Origin: Chryseobacterium defluvii | GTDB lineage: Bacteria; Bacteroidota; Bacteroidia; Flavobacteriales; Weeksellaceae | Assembly: GCF_003634775.1 (NCBI RefSeq) | Contig: NZ_RBXB01000001.1 | Coordinates: 806,001-870,000, forward strand | Length of the DNA: 64,000 bases | Direction of reading: 5' to 3' | Part shown: positions 51,930 through 60,700 of the stretch, in pieces | Layout of the letters: the number at the start of each line of letters is the position of its first letter | Numbering within the stretch: the first letter of the stretch is position 1 | Position numbers and translations under genes: made by a program | Notes under the pieces: generated by a model | What the model was told of the DNA's origin: nothing | The model's input: only the letters and a program-made list of their open reading frames with translations | Database searches by the model: none

Positions 51930-52219
51930 ATAAAAAACAGAAGAAAAGAGCTCAATGTAATGCACAGGTTCCGGTATCCTGAAAACGGATCAAAAAAATA
52001 CTGCTGATGCGCAAAACAGTATAGATTCAAATAAAAACCGGCGTCAATAGCTGCTCCCAGGTATTGACAGAATCCACAGGGAGACTTGGCGATAAGGCTC
52101 CTCCCGCGTTGCTGAGTAAAAAAAATTAACCAAATCGCAGAAATACAGAGGAGGGTATTTCTAAATAATAAAACGGCCGAAAATCATAAACAGCCGGGTA
52201 ATTCTAAAAAATTGTAACA
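51930..52219. other. 290-bp intergenic region between receptor and beta-helix lipoprotein, GC-rich for its kind
   Basis: No ORF of more than 15 codons was seen. It contains GAAATAC and GTATTTC arms around 52139-52161 and a GGGAG...CTCCTCCC pairing near 52078-52109. The base composition is much less AT-rich than other gaps, so a processed leader, small RNA or decayed gene is possible. No terminator with a T-run follows the receptor. Confidence 0.4.
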
Positions 52220-53515
52220 ATGAAAAAACTAACTCTGATCGCAGCTGCAGCATTATCGCTTACTGCTTGTCAACATGATTCATTAGCGGGGTCATCTTCA
52301 TTTGATATGAAATCTGCTTCTGCAGAATATATTACAGCTTCTGCACTTCCTGTAACTACCGTTAATAGTGATATTACTACAAACACTACTTGGAGTGGAG
52401 TGATAGAACTTGACGGAAATATAGCGGTGAAAAACGGTGCAACGCTTACTATTCAGCCTGGAACATTTATCAAGGCTAAACCAAACACTGCCGGAGAAGG
52501 AAGAGGTGTTTTAATTATCACAAAAACAGGTTCAATCAACGCTACCGGTACAGAATCTCAGCCTATTATCTTTACAAGCTACAGATTATTGGATGGTAAC
52601 GAAGATACTACTGCCAATCCGGGAGATTTCGGAGGGGTGGTTTTATTGGGAGATGCTCCTACAAACGTTCCTACAACCACTACTGTAGAAGGTCTTCCTA
52701 CAAATAATCCTGAATTCTATTTTGGAGGAACCAATTCCGGCCACAATGCAGGGACTATGAAATACGTTCGTATCGAATTCGCTGGTTATGATTTCGTTGG
52801 GGCTAATTCAGGAAATGAGGTTAACGCTTTAACTTTAGCTGGAGTAGGAAACGGTACTACGTTAGATCATATCCAGGTATCTTACGGTCAGGATGATTCT
52901 TTCGAATTCTTCGGAGGTACTGTGAACGCTTCCAACTTAGTGTCTTTCGCGGCAGAAGATGATAATTTCGATTTTGATAACGGGTATACAGGTACTATTA
53001 CTTGTGCACTTTCTTTGGCCGATTATAATTCTGCACATACGGTAAGCGGTGGAAGTCCGGATTCTAACGGTATCGAGTTGGATAACAACGCAGGGGGAAC
53101 GTCTACTACGTTGCTTACACATCCGGTAATTAATAATCTTACCATCATCGGAGCTAAAAACAGTGCACAAGGTGCATTGTATGAAAATGGTATTCACATC
53201 AGAAGACACGGAAGATTAACATTGAATGATGCTGTAGTTACGGGATATCCTGTAGGAATTAAAGTAGAAGGTACCGGTTCTGAATTATCTTCAGCCTCTA
53301 CGTACAGTTCAATCAAAGTACACGGATTTACAACGTCTGTTACAGGTGCAGGAACTGCAGGAATCCCTGCAGCTAACCTGTTAACGGGATCACCGGCAGC
53401 ACTTTGGGGGATGAGCCAGCCATTCTACAACGAAGGCGGTTGGAATGTATCTCCTAGAAACTGTGGTAACTTCCAGGGTGTATGGACAAAATATGATTTC
53501 TCAGTTGTAGAATAA
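52220..53515 (+). CDS. Surface lipoprotein, right-handed beta-helix-like
   Basis: A 431-residue lipoprotein (lipobox LTAC, Cys17). The body is rich in Gly, Thr and Asn, with irregular repeats of beta-helix rungs: AVKNGATLTIQPGTFIKA, GVLIITKTGSINATGT, QPIIFTSYRLLDGNED, GGVVLLGDAP, TLDHIQVSYGQDDSFEFFGG and HIRRHGRLTLNDAVVTG. DDSFEFFGGTVN and EDDNFDFDNGYTG are acidic and may bind Ca2+ or metal. Such proteins are often found behind TonB receptors in Bacteroidota and may present or bind the ligand. No catalytic triad was identified. It is transcribed in the same direction as the receptor. Confidence 0.75.
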   Translation: MKKLTLIAAAALSLTACQHDSLAGSSSFDMKSASAEYITASALPVTTVNSDITTNTTWSGVIELDGNIAVKNGATLTIQPGTFIKAKPNTAGEGRGVLIITKTGSINATGTESQPIIFTSYRLLDGNEDTTANPGDFGGVVLLGDAPTNVPTTTTVEGLPTNNPEFYFGGTNSGHNAGTMKYVRIEFAGYDFVGANSGNEVNALTLAGVGNGTTLDHIQVSYGQDDSFEFFGGTVNASNLVSFAAEDDNFDFDNGYTGTITCALSLADYNSAHTVSGGSPDSNGIELDNNAGGTSTTLLTHPVINNLTIIGAKNSAQGALYENGIHIRRHGRLTLNDAVVTGYPVGIKVEGTGSELSSASTYSSIKVHGFTTSVTGAGTAGIPAANLLTGSPAALWGMSQPFYNEGGWNVSPRNCGNFQGVWTKYDFSVVE

Positions 53516-53523
53516 AAAACTAA

Positions 53524-53562
53524 ATGCAGGGAAAGCAGTGATTGCTATTCCCTGCTTTTTAA
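53524..53562 (+). terminator. Hairpin after the beta-helix lipoprotein gene
   Basis: GCAGGGAA and TTCCCTGC pair around 14 bases and run into T5. It probably lowers expression of the genes further on rather than fully isolating them. Confidence 0.65.
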
Positions 53563-53576
53563 TAAATCATTAAATT

Positions 53577-54494
53577 ATGAAAAAAATACTTTTATCAACT
53601 ATTATACTTGTATCAGGTTTAGCTTCTGCACAAAGTCTGGTATGGAGCAATTCTTTTGATTCTGCTGCTGATTTGCAGGGATGGACCTTTCATGACCTGA
53701 ACAGCAATGGAAATGGCTGGGTACAAGGCTCGAATATCTATTATAACGGAACCAGCCTGGCATACGGTACTTCAGGAACCCTGCGGTATTCTATCAATTT
53801 GGTGCCTTCAGGAAATGCTACAGGATTTGCCACTGAAAACGATTGGATTATTTCTCCACAAATAGACCTTACGGGGGCGTCCGGAACAATTACACTGGCG
53901 GGATACATCGGCAGGCAAAGGTCTACACACACAAGTGTGAGCAGAGATGTTTATATCTTTGTAAGCACGCCTCAGAAACCGGTTCCTGAGCTTTCCGATT
54001 TTCAACAATTGGCCACTGATGCACAGAATGCAGGTGGAGCATTGTATAAATTCAGTGCTACAACCGCCAATTTACCTGCAGACCTTACCCAGTTTGCAGA
54101 ATCCTTGGTTAATATTTCAGCATTTGCAGGGAAAAAGATTTATATCGGATTATGGTCCAACAGGATAACCTCCGGTGCAGCTTCCAACTCTCAGAATATT
54201 AACATCGACGAAATGGCTATTTTCGCTTCCGTTCTGAAAACGAACGAGGTAAAAGCCCTTAAAAGCCTGACTAAAATAACAGAAAATCCGGTAACGGAAT
54301 TTTTAAATCTGAAACTTAACCCTGACCTGAAAGAAAACAAAACGGATGTTATCATCTATAATATGGCGGGACAAAAGGTTTATGCCGCCCCGTATTCAAA
54401 AACTATGAATGTTGGAGGGCTGCCAACCGGAACCTATATGGGTGAAGTATCTGACGGCAGCATAACAGAAAGACTGAAATTTATTAAAAAATAA
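53577..54494 (+). CDS. T9SS-exported protein with choice-of-anchor J (cleaved-adhesin-like) domain
   Basis: A 305-residue protein. The signal peptide is cleaved near residue 18 (ASAQ). Residues about 22-215 match the choice-of-anchor J/cleaved adhesin fold: WSNSFDSAADLQGWTFHDLN, NDWIISPQIDLTGASG and KKIYIGLWSNRI. The last 75 residues are a type A T9SS sorting domain (ENPVTEFLNL, then IIYNMAGQKVYAA, LPTGTYMGEV, RLKFIKK). It should be exported by the PorU/PorV pathway encoded at 8382-13508 and attached to the cell surface or released. Confidence 0.9.
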   Translation: MKKILLSTIILVSGLASAQSLVWSNSFDSAADLQGWTFHDLNSNGNGWVQGSNIYYNGTSLAYGTSGTLRYSINLVPSGNATGFATENDWIISPQIDLTGASGTITLAGYIGRQRSTHTSVSRDVYIFVSTPQKPVPELSDFQQLATDAQNAGGALYKFSATTANLPADLTQFAESLVNISAFAGKKIYIGLWSNRITSGAASNSQNINIDEMAIFASVLKTNEVKALKSLTKITENPVTEFLNLKLNPDLKENKTDVIIYNMAGQKVYAAPYSKTMNVGGLPTGTYMGEVSDGSITERLKFIKK

Positions 54495-54604
54495 TCTTGA
54501 TCAGCAAGGAGATCTGATGAAGAATTTTATAAAAATATAAAGATGAAAAGACTTTCACAATAAGTTTAAAAAAGACCTATCCCATATAATTTTTATAATT
54601 AGCT

Positions 54605-54634
54605 ATTGCCCTGCACACCTTAGGGCAGGGCAAT
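54605..54634. other. Strong hairpin without T-run
   Basis: ATTGCCCTG and CAGGGCAAT (extendable with GC pairs) surround a loop and are followed by ATTTC. It lies midway in the 178-bp gap after the T9SS gene and could be a processing or attenuating structure within the operon. Confidence 0.45.
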
Positions 54635-54672
54635 ATTTCTAAGATTAAACTTTATAATTTTAAATAATATAC

Positions 54673-55413
54673 ATGAAAAAGCTTATAGCACTGATACTAC
54701 TTGCAACCTTATCTTCCTGTGCAGACAATACTGTTATGGAGCGGTATGACAAAGCACAAAAACCTGCTACCGTCAACATTAAAGGATACTCCAAGCCGGA
54801 TGTGCTTCAGCTCAGGCTTAACGGGTTACCCGTATCGATCAACGGAAGCACTTCCTATACCGATAAAATAGAAACCCAGCTCAGTTTTGTAGTGGATGAA
54901 GGGGAAACGGATGATCTGGAAATTTACAATCATCAAACAGGAGCTCAGATAGCCCGATACAAAATCAACTATGATAATACAGATCAATATAAAAACCTTT
55001 ATTTTTTTAACCTGCCCGGAATTTTCCTGCAAACCTATGCCGTAAAACCTCAGGTAAACCTGGGGAAAGTGGGTTTTGAGTTTATTTTTCCTAACCTGGG
55101 CGAATATTCAGGCTCTACATTACAGAACGTTAAAGGAGTTCTGAAAAGAGAAAACGGGGTAATATTGGCAGAGTTTGAAAATATTGGGAAAGACAATTTC
55201 ACGGCAGTGAAAATATATAATTATTTCAGTGCAACCGCACCGGTATATTTGGAATTGTATAAGCCCGGAACTTTGGAACCTTATTCAGGCCCCAATCTCA
55301 TAAAAGTGAAAATAAAACAGGATATAGGAGCCAATATGATTGTGCTTCAGGAAAAACTGGAAAATGGACAGCTCGTCGTAAAAGGCGAGATAGATTTTGC
55401 TGATTATCTCTAA
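54673..55413 (+). CDS. Lipoprotein, beta-sandwich-like, function unknown
   Basis: A 246-residue lipoprotein (lipobox LSSC, Cys16). The mature part alternates short polar strands (VLQLRLNGLPVSINGS, TQLSFVVDEGETDDLEIYN, YKNLYFFNLPGIFLQTYAV) and contains a later domain from about residue 135. It resembles DUF4397- or DUF4843-type beta proteins, but I cannot assign it. It lies between the T9SS protein and the S41 peptidase, with a 24-bp gap to the latter, so the two are probably co-translated. Confidence 0.68.
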   Translation: MKKLIALILLATLSSCADNTVMERYDKAQKPATVNIKGYSKPDVLQLRLNGLPVSINGSTSYTDKIETQLSFVVDEGETDDLEIYNHQTGAQIARYKINYDNTDQYKNLYFFNLPGIFLQTYAVKPQVNLGKVGFEFIFPNLGEYSGSTLQNVKGVLKRENGVILAEFENIGKDNFTAVKIYNYFSATAPVYLELYKPGTLEPYSGPNLIKVKIKQDIGANMIVLQEKLENGQLVVKGEIDFADYL

Positions 55414-55437
55414 AAAAGAACCATAATTAACGGGTTG

Positions 55438-56790
55438 ATGAAAAATTTCTTTACACTTCAGGTATTAACGCTGATCATGGCATCCATCTTTGCCGTTTCT
55501 TGTACCCAAAGGGATCAGGATATTCCCGAATTCCCGGAAGGAACCACGGAATATGTGAATGCATGGGTTCAGGACAGCATGAAAAGGTATTATTATTGGG
55601 CAGACCAGATGCCGGCTAAGCCCAATTACCATCTTCCGGTAAAAGATTTTTTTAAAAGCTTATTATCTCCCCAGGATCGGTTTTCTTTCATTGTCAATAC
55701 CGAAGATTCTTCCACGTATCCCCGTTCTGTGCGCAATATGTATGGCTTTGACTTTGCCGTTTTACAGCTCGCAAATGGAGAAATAGCCACCGTCATAAAG
55801 CTTGTGCTTAAGAATTCTCCCGCCTTAAATGCAGGGCTGGAAAGAGGGATGATGATAAAAAAGATCAATGGTCAGGCTATTACAGCAGCAAATGTAGGAC
55901 AATTGACATCCTCTATTGCGGATCATACTGTCCTGGAACTTACGGTAGGAAATTGGGTGAACGGTTCCATTGTGAATGAAAAAAATATTATGGTGTATTA
56001 TGGCTTTTCATTCCAGCAGCCGATTATGTCTAAAATTTTTGAAAAAAACGGTAAAAAAACGGGCTACCTTTATATCTATGACTTTCCGGATGGAATGACA
56101 CCTGCCCTGAATCAGAAATTCGCTGATTTTAAAGTAGCGGGAGTTCAGGAGCTTATCCTTGATCTCCGGTATAATTACGGAGGTTCTGTGTCCTCAGCTG
56201 CAGCCCTATGTTCACTGATTCCCTCGGGAATATCTGCTCATTCTCCGTTTATTATTTATAAAGGAAATAAAAACGGCGGAGAAGTGAAGAGAACGTTTTC
56301 ACAACAGATCGCGTACGATTCGGATGCCCTTGATTTCAATACACTTCATGCCAATGCCCTGGGATTAAGCAAAGTGTATATTATCACATCAAATAGTACG
56401 GCATCAGCATCGGAAATAGTGATCAATAACCTTAAACCTTATATGCAGGTTATTCAGATGGGTGAGGTAACCCTTGGAAAGGACATGGCAGGATTTATTA
56501 TTGATGATAAAAGAAAGCCGAGAAAGATCTCATGGCAGATTCATCCTGTTATTTATAAAGTATTCAATGCTAACGGCGGGGGCGGGTACAATAACGGGAT
56601 TATCCCGCAAACTGTTGTTAGTGAATTTATGGCATTGCCATTATTGCCGTTGGGTGATCCTGATGAAACCCTCATATCCTCCGTGTTGAATACCATTTAT
56701 TTAAAATCTGCCAATACAGGATCTTTTGATAAAAAGCCCGACATTTTATTTCAAAGTGATCTACCCCCTTTTACAGAAATTGGAAAGTAA
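55438..56790 (+). CDS. S41-family (C-terminal processing type) peptidase lipoprotein
   Basis: A 450-residue lipoprotein (lipobox AVSC). An N-terminal helical part (TEYVNAWVQDSMKRYYYWAD) is followed by a PDZ domain (about residues 100-185; KLVLKNSPALNAGLERGMMI) and the S41 peptidase domain with LILDLRYNYGGSVSSAAA and the catalytic Ser-Lys pair in TSNSTASASEIVIN and VTLGKDMAGF. It should cleave exported or surface proteins, perhaps components of this module. ATG 55438 is the start; the preceding TTG is not needed. Confidence 0.92.
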   Translation: MKNFFTLQVLTLIMASIFAVSCTQRDQDIPEFPEGTTEYVNAWVQDSMKRYYYWADQMPAKPNYHLPVKDFFKSLLSPQDRFSFIVNTEDSSTYPRSVRNMYGFDFAVLQLANGEIATVIKLVLKNSPALNAGLERGMMIKKINGQAITAANVGQLTSSIADHTVLELTVGNWVNGSIVNEKNIMVYYGFSFQQPIMSKIFEKNGKKTGYLYIYDFPDGMTPALNQKFADFKVAGVQELILDLRYNYGGSVSSAAALCSLIPSGISAHSPFIIYKGNKNGGEVKRTFSQQIAYDSDALDFNTLHANALGLSKVYIITSNSTASASEIVINNLKPYMQVIQMGEVTLGKDMAGFIIDDKRKPRKISWQIHPVIYKVFNANGGGGYNNGIIPQTVVSEFMALPLLPLGDPDETLISSVLNTIYLKSANTGSFDKKPDILFQSDLPPFTEIGK

Positions 56791-56808
56791 CCTATAAATA
56801 ATAATACA

Positions 56809-57081
56809 ATGCAGGGAATAGATCCTAAATTTCACAGCAGCCTTATAGATCGTATGAAGTATTATCGGTACTTATTAAATGAAATAAATAATGAATCCGA
56901 TATTCAGTCCTCTGATATCATCTCCCGAACTTCAGAATTGGACGAACTTTATAATGAGTATCTGATGAATAAAAAGCAATTGGAAAACAGTATTAAAAAT
57001 TACCGGCAATACCATCTTGATTTACATAAATCAGTGACTGCGAGATTGCGGGAATTGAAAAGAAAGGTAAGGCAGGAATAA
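56809..57081 (+). CDS. Small helical protein, probable coiled coil
   Basis: A 90-residue soluble protein rich in Lys, Glu, Asn, Tyr and Leu. Predicted long helices include SLIDRMKYYRYLLNEINN and a heptad-like stretch YNEYLMNKKQLENSIKN; the tail is basic (ARLRELKRKVRQE). There is no signal peptide. It starts 18 bp after the S41 peptidase gene and ends that transcription unit. No family was recognised. Confidence 0.68.
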   Translation: MQGIDPKFHSSLIDRMKYYRYLLNEINNESDIQSSDIISRTSELDELYNEYLMNKKQLENSIKNYRQYHLDLHKSVTARLRELKRKVRQE

Positions 57082-57120
57082 TAAATATTTATAAACAATG
57101 AAAATTCTTTCTTTGAAGTA

Positions 57121-57149
57121 AAGGCTTGGCATTTGGTTAAGCCTTTTTG
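57121..57149 (+). terminator. Terminator of the surface-signalling operon
   Basis: AAGGCTT and AAGCCTT pair around 11 bases and run into T5. Confidence 0.7.
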
Positions 57150-57240
57150 TATGGGTTGACTATTCCGGAATTATTTCTACTTGTTTCAGAGACTTCACAT
57201 ATTATCTTTTTGTAATATAAAAAAAACAAATCTCTTATGG

Positions 57241-57271
57241 TTGAATTATCACTTTTTTATTTCTATATTTG
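57241..57271 (+). promoter_or_regulatory. Promoter of the synthase transcript
   Basis: TTG at 57241-57243, 20 bases, then TATATTTG at 57264-57271, an exact fit to the flavobacterial consensus. Start of transcription near 57278 would give a leader of about 490 nt before the synthase ATG. Confidence 0.75.
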
Positions 57272-57410
57272 CTTAAAACTAAATAATTATAAATCTTTAT
57301 AATTATAAATACACAAATTGTAATAAATTATTTCTAAGAATAAAAATATAAACCATAGACATGAATGGTTATTTGGCAATTAATATCAAATTATCTTTAT
57401 TATTAAAAAT

Positions 57411-57535
57411 ATAACAAAAAAGCAATTACTCTTATTCAGCCATAACAGAACTGTCTGTACATCTGATGCATAGCGTTTTGTTTGGAATTTCCCTCAGATC
57501 AATTCAATACTATCAACACAATGAAAAATGTAGCC
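57411..57535 (+). repeat. Duplicated leader segment, first copy
   Basis: It begins ATAACAAAA, contains GCGTTTTGTTTGGAATTTCC 40 bp before the ATG at 57521 and ends in ATGAAAAATGTA. The second copy has the same parts in the same order. Confidence 0.6.
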
Positions 57536-57664
57536 CTTTTTTACGTAGTCCCTTTTGTAGAACATAACATCGGTTCTCCGACTAATAATGTCTTAATTAA
57601 AAGTATTTGGTCAGTGAATAACAGCACTATTAAAAAATCGTTATCAAATTCTTTTTATAATTAA
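57521..57664 (+). CDS. Small ORF of 47 codons in the synthase leader
   Basis: The peptide starts MKNVALFYVVPFVEHNIGSP and ends KKSLSNSFYN. Its first residues parallel the start of the synthase (MKNLTIIGLTPFEKP), sharing MKN and PF at the same positions. It may be a leader peptide or the stump of a duplicated synthase gene whose body was deleted. It has no signal peptide. A longer frame opens at 57482, but that codon lies within the conserved leader motif and is unlikely to be used. Confidence 0.45.
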   Translation: MKNVALFYVVPFVEHNIGSPTNNVLIKSIWSVNNSTIKKSLSNSFYN

Positions 57665-57668
57665 ATAC

Positions 57669-57786
57669 ATAACAAAATTATTTACTTTTATTCCGCTTTA
57701 CACAATCGTTTTTGATACCGGAAGGTATTGCGCTTGTTTGGAATTTCTGTGATCATCCAATATCTAATGCCATGAAAAACTTAACC
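57669..57786 (+). repeat. Duplicated leader segment, second copy
   Basis: It begins ATAACAAAA, contains GCGCTTGTTTGGAATTTCTG 35 bp before the ATG at 57772 and ends in ATGAAAAACTTA. The offset from the first copy is 251-258 bp. Confidence 0.6.
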
Positions 57787-60700
57787 ATTATCGGACTTAC
57801 GCCTTTTGAAAAGCCGGATGTTAACCTTATGCTCAAATTGCATCAGGCGGGAGCATTTCCCGTTCTCAGCTTAGGGTACGAGCTAACGGCCGCCCGGGAG
57901 GCATTGAATCAACTTGATCAAATACATGTACCATCTTATGGTATTTCATTCCCCAATAACGAATTAACGTCACTTTCCATCCCGGAAAAAGTAAGCCTTA
58001 TCATTCTTCCCTCCGGTATTTCTATACATGCCTCTTCAGAATTACCCATAATATATCAGGTAGGTAGTTTAGAGGAAGCCCGAAACGCTGAACAGGCAGG
58101 TGCAAAAGGTATCATTATAAAAGGAAATGAAGCAGGCGGACTCGTCGGCTATGAATCCACCTTTGTATTGTTCCAACGTATCATTAAAGAAATTAAAACA
58201 ATACCTGTATGGATACAAGGGGGGATTGGGCTTCATACCGCAGCCGCAGCAAAGGCACTGGGAGCCGCCGGTGTAGTGCTCGATAGCCAGCTTGCTCTTT
58301 TTCCTGAAAGCTCTGTTCCGCAGGAAATTAAAGATCTATGTTCCAAATTGAACGGAACAGAAACTAAGATGATAGCCAATCATCGAGTATTGGTGAGACC
58401 CAACTCACCTGTTTTACCGGAAAATGCCACTGCTGAAGATCTTCAATCATATTTTACCGATCTTGACCCGGGTACGAGCTACATTCCAATGGGGCAGGAC
58501 ATTTCCTTGGCAACAGATTTATACGAAGACTTTAAAAACCTGAAAAAATTGGTTTTCGGCTTCAAAGAAGCCATGTATGGCCATCTGAAACAAGCTAAAG
58601 CACTTCAGGTGATCAGTCCGGAAAATACGCTGGCCAAAGATCTTGGTCTGCATTATCCCATTGCACAAGGGCCAATGACCCGTGTAAGTGATGTGCCTTT
58701 GTTTGCCAATGCGGTAGCAGAAGCCGGTGCTTTACCATTTGTCGCTTTGTCTTTATTGAAAGGAGAGCAGGCCAAAGCTCTGGTGATGGATACTAAAAGA
58801 TTGGCAGGTGAAAAAACCTGGGGAATAGGGATTCTGGGGTTTGCCCCTCAGGAACTGAGAGAACAGCAGACCTCTTATATACTGGAAGCCAAACCACCTG
58901 TTGTCCTGATCGCCGGAGGAAGGCCGGCACAGGCTAAAATATTTGAAAAAGAGGGGATAAAAACATTCTTACATGTTCCTTCCCCGGCTCTGTTGGATAT
59001 TTTCCTGAAAGAAGGAGCAACCAACTTTATATTTGAAGGACGCGAATGCGGGGGACACGTAGGCCCGCTTTCAAGTATGGTCCTTTGGGAAAAACAGATT
59101 GAGCGTATCTTAAAAGAAGATCACCCCGAAAAGATCAGTGTATTTTTTGCAGGAGGTATCCATAATGCATTTTCAACGGCATTCGTCTCCATTATGGCAG
59201 CACCTTTAGCGGCCCGAGGCGTAAAAGTCGGAGTATTGATGGGGACTGCTTATCTCTATACCCAGGAAGCCGTTTCTTGTGGTGCTATTCAGGAAGAGTT
59301 TCAGTGGCAGGCTATGCAGGCAAAAGATACGGTTTTGCTGGAGACAGCCCCGGGACATGAAACCCGCTGTTTGAATACCGCGTTTGCACAATATTTTAAT
59401 TCCGAGAAGGCCAAACTTATAGAATCCGGAACTGATAAGAAACAAGTCTGGGAACAGCTTGAAAAATTAAACGTTGGCAGGCTTCGGATTGCAGCGAAAG
59501 GTGTAGAGCGGCAAGGCGATCAGTTAGTCCGTATTTCTGCCTCTGAACAGCTAGAGTTAGGGATGTACATGATCGGGCAGGTAGCAGCCATGCATGACCG
59601 TGTGATTTCCCTGGCAGAACTTCATCAAAATGTAAGTGTCGGCAATTATGAATATATTGAAAAGGCAATTTTACCGGAAAAGCCTGCATCGGTAGAAAAA
59701 CCGCTGGATATTGCCATTATCGGGATGGAATGCATTTTTCCGGATGCCAAAAACCTGGAAGAATACTGGCGCAATATCATCCTTGGAAAAGACAGTGTTA
59801 CGGAAGTCCCTGACGAAAGATGGAACAAAGAACTTTATTATCACCCGGATTCTAACGAAGCAGACGTGTCCCATTCCAAATGGGGTGGTTTTATTCCGAA
59901 AATTGATTTTGATCCGCTGGCATTCGGAATTCCGCCACAATCTTTGGCAGCCATTGAACCCACGCAATTGCTCACACTGCTGGTGGCCAAACGTGCCATG
60001 GAAGATGCAGGCTATGGCGAAAAACATATCAACAGGGAAAATATTTCTGTAATTATCGGTGCGGAAGGAGGAAATGATCTTGCCAATAGTTATAGTTTCA
60101 GAGGATATTACAAACAGGTATTCGGAGAGCTTCATCAAGAAGTAAAAGAAGCCTTTCCCCATACAACAGAAGATTCTTTCCCGGGCATTTTAGCCAATGT
60201 TATTGCAGGGAGGATCACCAACCGCCTTGATCTTGGCGGAAGAAACTTTACCGTAGATGCGGCTTGTGCTTCCTCATTGGCAGCTATTGACCTGGCATGC
60301 CAGGAATTGATATTAGGAAAATCAGATATGGTTCTTGCCGGTGGGGCTGATCTTCATAATGGGATTAATGATTATCTGATGTTTTCCAGTACACATGCCC
60401 TTTCCAGAAAAGGAAGGTGTGCCACATTCGATAGTGAAGCAGATGGTATTGCCCTCGGTGAAGGAGTGGCCATCCTTGTTTTAAAACGGTATGAAGATGC
60501 TGTGCGCGACGGAGACCGCATTTATTCGGTCATCAAAGGAGTAGGAGGGTCAAGTGACGGTAAAGCTCTCGGCCTTACGGCACCAAGAAAAATAGGTCAG
60601 GTAAGAGCACTGGAGCGAGCATATACACAAGCAGGAATCAGCCCTGCTTCAGTAGGCTTAATTGAAGCTCACGGAACCGGAACCGTGGTGGGAGACAGAA

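Larger units (their letters stand above)
57082..57520. other. AT-rich intergenic region upstream of the synthase gene
   Basis: 439 bp without a supported gene. It holds the terminator of the preceding operon (57121-57149), the promoter at 57241-57271 and the first copy of the duplicated leader (from 57411). Nothing else was recognised. Confidence 0.7.

Noticed and set aside
57482-57664. Longer 60-codon version of the small leader ORF
   Set aside because: Its first codon falls in the conserved TTTGGAATTT block shared by both leader copies; the ATG at 57521 matches the start position of the synthase copy.
59206-60162. Several minus- and plus-strand frames of 60-163 codons in the synthase region
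   Set aside because: They lie in other frames of the continuous synthase reading frame that runs from 57772 to the right edge.
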